Source of the DNA: Saccharomycopsis fibuligera x Saccharomycopsis cf. fibuligera | Lineage: Eukaryota > Ascomycota > Saccharomycetes > Ascoideales > Saccharomycopsidaceae | Assembly (NCBI GenBank): GCA_001936135.1 | Contig: CP012819.1 | Location: forward strand, 1,459,501-1,523,500 | Direction of reading: 5' to 3' | Length of the DNA: 64,000 bases | Part shown: positions 59,413 to 64,000 of the stretch, one piece after another | Layout of the letters: every line of letters starts with the position of its first letter | Numbering within the stretch: the first letter of the stretch is position 1 | Translations under genes and position numbers: made by a program | Notes under the pieces: generated by a model | Told to the model about the DNA's origin: nothing | What the model saw: only the letters and a program-made list of their open reading frames with translations | Database searches by the model: none

Positions 59413-60870
59413 ATGACCGAAGAAAAGAAGAGGAAAAAAGCGACATTTTCCATCAAGTCCAAGAAACCAAGGACCGGATCTCCTAGCAAGCAAAACCAAA
59501 ACCAACAGCAGCAGCTTGAGCAGCAGCCTGAGCAACAGCGACAGCCTGAACAGCAGCGGCAGCAGCAGCAACAACAGCAGCAGCGGCAGCAAAACTTCAT
59601 TGAGTACAACGGCACAAAACTTCCGTTTCCCAAGCCGTCGCGCGCCTTTAATAACAACAGCGAACCTTTGTATTGCGTGTGCCGCAGTATTGATAATGGC
59701 GAGCTTATGGTTGGCTGCGACTCCTGCGACGACTGGTACCATTTTCGTTGCTTGAAGTTGGACAAGCAATTTGAAAAGTTGTACTACAAGTACTACTGTC
59801 CGTATTGCGAGAAAGAAGATCCAGGGTTGAGATCGTTGTATAAGAAGAAGTGCTTGCTTGGCGGGTGCTGCAATCCGATTGCCAGAAACTCCAAGTTTTG
59901 CTCCAGAGACCATGGGATCGAGTACTTTAAGCAGATCAGGAGGAAGATGGAGCTATCGTCGCCGGCTGGGGGCGCTTCGGCTAACGCGTCTCACTTGGGT
60001 GTTGATGAAGTCAGTGCGATTTTGCAAAAGACCAGCGACCTAACCGTGGCGAAGGTGCAGAGGCTTGGTAGCTACTTGCCCCAGGTGCCCGAGGCCGAGT
60101 TTGCCAAATTCGTGGGGCTGCACAATGCGGCCAGCAACGACCGAGCAGCAGACGAGGAAAGCGAGTATGCTGCTGAGCAGCACGCCCAGGAGGCCGAGTT
60201 GTCGCATATCAGTAGCGAGCATCGCTTCTACAGGCTAAAGCTTGACTACTTGAACAGCGCCAACGAAAAAGTCAAAATAGTCAACGATTATCTAACTGGC
60301 TTGGCTGGCGGCGGCGGCGACGGCGACGCTGCGGCCCAGCAGCCGGAAAAGCAGCTGAGCTCGAGAAAGGGCAAAGGCAAGAGCAAAAAGAAGGGGCCCA
60401 AGAAGCTTGAGGTGTGCGGGTACGACAAAATTCTATCCAAGACTCTGGCCCAGTGGCAGCGCTGCGTTGCTCGCGATGCGCAGGGCGGCGAGGAAGACGA
60501 GTACTTCCAGGGCCAGCTAGCGCAGTTCAAGCAGAGGTTTTCCACGCTAGAGCAGTGGAAAGCGTACCAGGAGCTTCTCAACGAGCCTGCGGACGGCGAC
60601 GGCGACGGCGCCGACGGCGCCTTACTTGCCAACTGGTGCTTACTCGAGAAACGGAAATGCCAAAGACATGCCGGCTGGCAGGCGAGAGTGGCAGAGGAGC
60701 TAGTGGTCAGACTAAACGAGCTCAAGGCGGCGAAGAGCGAGGTGGAGCAGGCCCAGGAGGACTTGAAAAGACGCTACGTGATAGAGTACTGGGAACAGAA
60801 GGAGGAGGAAGGCGCTGCTGCCGGCAACTCTGGCGGCGGTGCTACTCGCCGCCGGGTGGTGGGCGCATAG
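59413..60870 (+). CDS. SPP1: COMPASS (Set1C) subunit Spp1, PHD-finger protein
   Basis: Spp1 reads H3K4me3 and supports Set1 methylation; in S. cerevisiae it also tethers meiotic break sites to the axis. The 485-residue product starts with a Lys-rich stretch and a polyglutamine region (about 30-60), then a PHD finger (85-132) that opens EPLYCVCRS and contains MVGCDSCDDWYHFRC and YYCPYC. A second Cys cluster follows (CLLGGCCNPIARNSKFCSRDHG), diagnostic of the Spp1/CXXC1 branch. The C-terminal half is helical with a coiled-coil-like ending, and from about residue 300 it is unusually rich in Gly/Ala, coded by GC-rich DNA. S. cerevisiae Spp1 is 353 residues, so the polyQ and C-terminal inserts are extra. 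GC content rises sharply along this gene. Confidence 0.92.
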   Translation: MTEEKKRKKATFSIKSKKPRTGSPSKQNQNQQQQLEQQPEQQRQPEQQRQQQQQQQQRQQNFIEYNGTKLPFPKPSRAFNNNSEPLYCVCRSIDNGELMVGCDSCDDWYHFRCLKLDKQFEKLYYKYYCPYCEKEDPGLRSLYKKKCLLGGCCNPIARNSKFCSRDHGIEYFKQIRRKMELSSPAGGASANASHLGVDEVSAILQKTSDLTVAKVQRLGSYLPQVPEAEFAKFVGLHNAASNDRAADEESEYAAEQHAQEAELSHISSEHRFYRLKLDYLNSANEKVKIVNDYLTGLAGGGGDGDAAAQQPEKQLSSRKGKGKSKKKGPKKLEVCGYDKILSKTLAQWQRCVARDAQGGEEDEYFQGQLAQFKQRFSTLEQWKAYQELLNEPADGDGDGADGALLANWCLLEKRKCQRHAGWQARVAEELVVRLNELKAAKSEVEQAQEDLKRRYVIEYWEQKEEEGAAAGNSGGGATRRRVVGA

Positions 60871-61965
60871 CGAGTGTTTTACGTAAAGATATTGGTGCAT
60901 GCCCTGTACTCTTTCGTCTTCTGTTCCGCAACTCAATTTGTATATACGTTTTTCTTTTTCAAAGCCAAGTTCTGGTATAGCTTCTGTTATACCGGTAGCG
61001 GCATTTGTTTCATTTATCTGTGATCTTGGTTTGCTTGTCATGTGTAAACTTGGACCTACAGCACATATTTTACTGGATTTTAAATACACCCGTTTCTGTA
61101 TATTCTCCTCTACTTGACCCAGTGTCCATCTAGTGGCTCTCTTCGCTCTATTGTGAAGTCGCCTCAGAGATGGAGTTCCGTCGGCCTTCGGTGTTCTAAT
61201 CTTGAAATTCCTTGTCACAACGCAGCCAACACGTCTATAGGTTTTTGTGCATTCCAGAAAGGTTTTTTCCATTTTACCATTCCCTCTACCTTATGCCAGC
61301 TTGTTGTGCCATGCTCTTTTTCTAGAGTGCATTCATCACCGCATTCTGCTGCTTCTACTACAGGATCTCGAAGCCTTTGTGTTTTTATATTTCTTTCCTG
61401 AGTGTTCATTAATCGTGCTTTCAAATCATTTCTATTATATTCTCTACTGGTAACACTACACTATAGCACTACATTATAGCACTGCATTATAGCACTACGC
61501 CTTTTTGTACACCATTTCTTTTGTTTCTATTACGTATGGGTTTCTTGAGCTGAACGCTATGCTTCTATATTGCTCGCATTTATAGTGACTTTGTTTCCAC
61601 GGCCGTAGGTTTGGTGTTTCTAGGCTTTTGTATCACCGTTCTTGTTTCGCTGATCTTGCCCCGGGCGCAGTAGCCAGATAGTGAGAAGAATACGGGCCAC
61701 AGAACGCTATAATATTGGCAATACAGGGTAACAGGTACTAGGGTTGCCCGGCCCTGGTTGCTGCGGTTACGAGCCCCGTCATAAGATGCCCCGGGCTCGT
61801 GTCCAGCGCTGGGGCGCGAGTCAGGTGCGGCTGGCGGCCAGCAGAAACACGAATATTTGACGTGGCCTTGCGACAGACGCACTTGAGGCGTCGTTCTGTC
61901 TTGGAGCATCACATATCTTATCTTATCTTATCACACACGACAGCGCGCACACCACGCAGACCGCA
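60871..61965. other. SPP1-phosphatase intergenic region, 1.1 kb, with 13-bp repeat
   Basis: No gene is supported. A 186-codon minus-strand frame here overlaps the SPP1 3' end and has no domain. The region holds a 13-bp tandem repeat (61454-61501) and a CTTAT repeat at 61915-61931 just before the phosphatase start. GC content rises again after 61.6 kb. Confidence 0.5.
61454..61501. repeat. 13-bp tandem repeat, about 3.7 copies
   Basis: Units are CACTACACTATAG, CACTACATTATAG, CACTGCATTATAG and a partial CACTACGCC. Confidence 0.95.
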
Positions 61966-62700
61966 ATGCCATCTGCCAGCATCAGCAGCGACATTGCGCT
62001 TTTTGACTTGGACGGGACGTTGGTGGACTCCACCGACGCGGTGGTGAAAACATGGGAGGACTACCGCGCCAGGTACGGCATTGATCTCACGGGCTTGTAC
62101 GAGAAGTCGCACGGTGCCCGCACGGTTGAAACCTTCAGCAGGTACTTCCCGCAGTTGGCGGACCAGACAGGCGGCGGCGACATCGCGGTGGCGGCCAAGT
62201 TGTTTGACCAGCTGATTGCCTTGGACAACGGCCACTTGGCGAAGCCCATCGCGGGGGCGCCAGAGTTGCTCAGCAGTATCAACGGGTCGGCCGAGCTGCA
62301 GAAATGGGCGGTGTGCACGTCAGGCAGTCCCGGGTTGGCCCACGCCTGGTTCAAGACCGTGTTGCCGGTGTCTGAGCCCAGGGTGTTTGTGACTGCTGAC
62401 GACGTTCGCCGCGGGAAGCCGCACCCGGAACCATACTTGCAGGGCGCCAGGCTCGTCGCTGAGCAAATAGCGTTGGCCAAGCCCGTCCAGGAGGTGAAGG
62501 CGGTCGTCTTCGAAGACGCTCCCGCGGGGATCAAGGCCGGCAAGGCCGCCGGGGCTGTTGTGGTTGGTATTTTGAGCTCGTTCGAGGACCCGCAGTTGTT
62601 GTTCAGCGCCGGCGCAGACTACGTCGTCAGAGATCTCAGGAGCGTGAAGTTGGTCAGCAACACCGACGCGGGCATGGTGTTTGAGGTCGAGCACATTTAG
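61966..62700 (+). CDS. HAD-superfamily sugar-phosphate phosphatase, DOG1/GPP-like
   Basis: A 244-residue HAD phosphatase of the yeast Dog1/Dog2-Gpp1 group. Motif I is FDLDGTLVD with nucleophile Asp14 and Asp16, followed by KSHGARTVETFSRYFP, which closely resembles Dog1 (HSHGARTQEVLRRFFP). Motif II is CTSGSP, the Lys of motif III lies in GKPHPEPYL, and motif IV is VVFEDAPAGIKAGKAAG. The end (DYVVRDLRSVKLVSN) again fits Dog1 better than the glycerol-3-phosphatase Gpp1. S. cerevisiae Dog1 acts on 2-deoxyglucose-6-phosphate and other sugar phosphates, so the physiological substrate here is open. The gene is GC-rich; 20 of 22 leucines avoid CTG. A heptamer array follows immediately. Confidence 0.88.
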   Translation: MPSASISSDIALFDLDGTLVDSTDAVVKTWEDYRARYGIDLTGLYEKSHGARTVETFSRYFPQLADQTGGGDIAVAAKLFDQLIALDNGHLAKPIAGAPELLSSINGSAELQKWAVCTSGSPGLAHAWFKTVLPVSEPRVFVTADDVRRGKPHPEPYLQGARLVAEQIALAKPVQEVKAVVFEDAPAGIKAGKAAGAVVVGILSSFEDPQLLFSAGADYVVRDLRSVKLVSNTDAGMVFEVEHI

Positions 62701-63029
62701 CAGCAGCCGTGGCCCGTGGCGGCCACCGGCAGATAGCAGATAGCAGATAGCAGATAGCAGATAGCAGATAGCAGTTAGCAGTTAGCAGTTAGCAGTTAGC
62801 AGTTAGCAGTTAGCAGTCAGTAGAATAGTAATACAAGTCGCTTTTCGTGGATCCGTGCGCGATGGTGCAATGTGGCGCATGTCGCCCGCGATCTCCAGTA
62901 GACGCTGCTATCGCGGTGCACAAGGATATATAAAGGGTATAACCTCCTCCAAGATCCACTTTGGTCTGTGGGCGCTTTCTTTGCCACCGGGTCGTCGAGC
63001 GTAGCAAGACAGGCCAGCGAAGAAGCAAA

Positions 63030-63068
<39 letters not shown>

Positions 63069-63073
63069 AAGCA
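62701..63073. promoter_or_regulatory. Promoter of the aminotransferase gene, with TATA box
   Basis: The first part is a 7-bp tandem array (62730-62820). TATATAAA at 62927-62934 is a strong TATA box about 140 bp before the start. (CAA)n lies in the leader at about 63030-63068, ending five bases before the ATG. Leaders of this A-rich type are common in well-expressed yeast genes. Confidence 0.55.
62730..62820. repeat. 7-bp tandem array: six CAGATAG, six CAGTTAG, one CAGTCAG
   Basis: Thirteen perfect heptamers lie in register. The unit switches once, from CAGATAG (62730-62771) to CAGTTAG (62772-62813), and ends with CAGTCAG. Confidence 0.97.
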
Positions 63074-64000
63074 ATGGTTGACTTCCCACTCGCCCACCAC
63101 CTCGCCGAAAGAGTCGTCAGGCGCAAAGTGGTCAAGCACTTCTCCAGAGAGCCGCCTGCCGGGACAGCTGTTGCGAAAAACCCCATCGAACTTGCCCCAG
63201 GGACGCCGAACTACGGGCTCTTCCCAGTCGACTCCATCGTGCTCAACTTGCTCGAAAAGCCGTTCCAGCAAAACGTCCACACAAAGCCGGCTTTCAAAGA
63301 CGCAGTGGCCAGGTACCAGGGAAGCGACAAGTCCAAAACCGAAGCAGATATCTATCCGCAGGCGTCTGCGGCGGGCTTCAGGAACACCAGCGTCGGCGAG
63401 ACTGGCGTTCAAGCCGTCATCACCAAGGAGACCAGCAGCGTGGCAAACTCCATCAACATCAAAGACTCGTTCCAGTACTCGAGCGTCGAGGGCTTCCCGC
63501 AGTTGCTCGAGCTTACCAAAGAGCTTGTCGCCAGGCTCCATTCGCCGCCGTTGGACGACGGCCAGTGGGGCACGGTCCTCACAAACGGCGGCGGCGACGG
63601 GTTGAACAAGTTGTTCAGTTTGTTGGTGAACCCGGGGGACACTGTTCTTGCTGAAGAATTCACGTTTGTGCCAACCGTCTGGTCCATCGAGGACTTCGGA
63701 GGCTATGTGCATCCCGTCGAGCTAGACTTGGAGAAAGACGGCATTGATCCTGCCAAGTTGGACCGGCTACTCGAGACCTGGGAGGCTGCCTTTCCATCCA
63801 GAAAGAAGCCCCACGTTTTGTATACCATCGCCAGTGGCCAGAACCCAACGGGGCTAAGCCAGTCTTACGAGACCAGGGCCAGGCTTTACAAGGTGGCCCA
63901 AAAACACGATCTCGTCATTGTGGAGGATGACCCGTATGGCTACATCATCCTCCCTCCGTTCGACCACGCTGCCAACAAGACTTCCGTATCGTTTGATGGC
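63074..64000 (+). CDS. Aromatic/alpha-aminoadipate aminotransferase (ARO8/ARO9-type), 5' part, cut by window edge
   Basis: A class I/II PLP-dependent aminotransferase of the Aro8/Aro9 (KAT II-like) group, which moves amino groups between aromatic amino acids and 2-oxo acids. From the ATG at 63074 (MVDFPLAHHLAERVVRRKV) 309 codons stay open to the window end, so the frame is partial at its 3' end. Visible landmarks are PIELAPGTPNYGLFPVDS, the PLP-phosphate region LTNGGGDGLNKLFSLLVNPGD, EEFTFVP, YTIASGQNPTGLS (the substrate-binding Asn-Pro block) and VIVEDDPYGYI. The PLP-lysine lies beyond the edge. The DNA is GC-rich and no CTG codon was noticed. Aro8 and Aro9 cannot be told apart from this portion. 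Confidence 0.93.
   Translation, partial: MVDFPLAHHLAERVVRRKVVKHFSREPPAGTAVAKNPIELAPGTPNYGLFPVDSIVLNLLEKPFQQNVHTKPAFKDAVARYQGSDKSKTEADIYPQASAAGFRNTSVGETGVQAVITKETSSVANSINIKDSFQYSSVEGFPQLLELTKELVARLHSPPLDDGQWGTVLTNGGGDGLNKLFSLLVNPGDTVLAEEFTFVPTVWSIEDFGGYVHPVELDLEKDGIDPAKLDRLLETWEAAFPSRKKPHVLYTIASGQNPTGLSQSYETRARLYKVAQKHDLVIVEDDPYGYIILPPFDHAANKTSVSFDG

Noticed and set aside
60712-61272. 186-codon minus-strand frame overlapping the SPP1 3' end
   Set aside because: It covers the GC-rich SPP1 terminus on the opposite strand and continues into non-coding DNA. No domain or promoter was seen.
62810-63712. 300-codon minus-strand frame and 214-codon plus-strand frame over the aminotransferase start
   Set aside because: The frame starting at 63074 contains clear Aro8/Aro9 blocks. 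The other frames translate the CAA repeat and G/C-biased codons into low-complexity peptides.

Overview
The window comes from the nuclear genome of a budding yeast, probably a member of the CUG-Ser (CTG) clade related to Candida and Lodderomyces. The gene content supports this: COMPASS subunit Spp1, importin Kap120, U3 processome subunit Utp17, Mct1, Gut1, Rad16 and the shared RNA polymerase subunits Rpb8 and Rpb10. The genes are nearly all intronless. Leucine is written TTG or CTC and almost never CTG, even in GC-rich genes such as the alcohol dehydrogenase at 33.2-34.3 kb. The clade is an inference; CUG decoding was not tested.

Layout. From 0 to 23.9 kb the window is ordinary, dense yeast sequence: an Mgs1/WRNIP1-family ATPase (-), MCT1 (+), RPB8 (+), a GH18 chitinase (+), a GH16 Crh-type wall transglycosylase (+), NAN1/UTP17 (-), RPB10 with one intron (+), KAP120 (-), a very long Rad55-like RecA-fold protein (-), a KEN-box protein of unknown function (-) and a short-chain dehydrogenase (-). 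From 23.9 to 33.2 kb lies an AT-rich gene desert whose only believable gene is a 96-residue cysteine-rich protein. From 33.2 to 38.7 kb two divergent zinc alcohol dehydrogenases flank a 3.3-kb intergenic region that is partly GC-rich. From 39.4 to 56.8 kb come a coiled-coil protein that may be Mei5/Sfr1-like, glycerol kinase GUT1, a long SHU2-like SWIM protein, RAD16, a second Mgs1-family gene carrying a zinc finger (probably MGS1 itself), and a secreted RNase T2. From 57.5 kb to the end are a proline-iminopeptidase-type hydrolase, SPP1, a DOG-type sugar-phosphate phosphatase and the 5' part of an ARO8/ARO9-type aminotransferase cut by the window edge.

Themes. An unusual share of the genes serve DNA repair or replication-fork rescue: two Mgs1/RarA-family ATPases, RAD16, and Rad51-mediator candidates of three kinds (Rad55-like, Shu2-like, possibly Mei5-like). 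They are not adjacent and no operon-like logic is implied. A second theme is carbon metabolism (GUT1, two alcohol dehydrogenases, the DOG-like phosphatase). Their intergenic regions are GC-rich and unusually loaded with short tandem repeats: 4-, 7-, 8-, 11-, 13- and 17-bp units. The stretch from 44.6 to 45.7 kb, between SHU2-like and GUT1, holds five unrelated arrays within about 1.1 kb and is the strangest non-coding DNA in the window. I recognised no transposon, virus-like element, tRNA, rRNA or CRISPR array.
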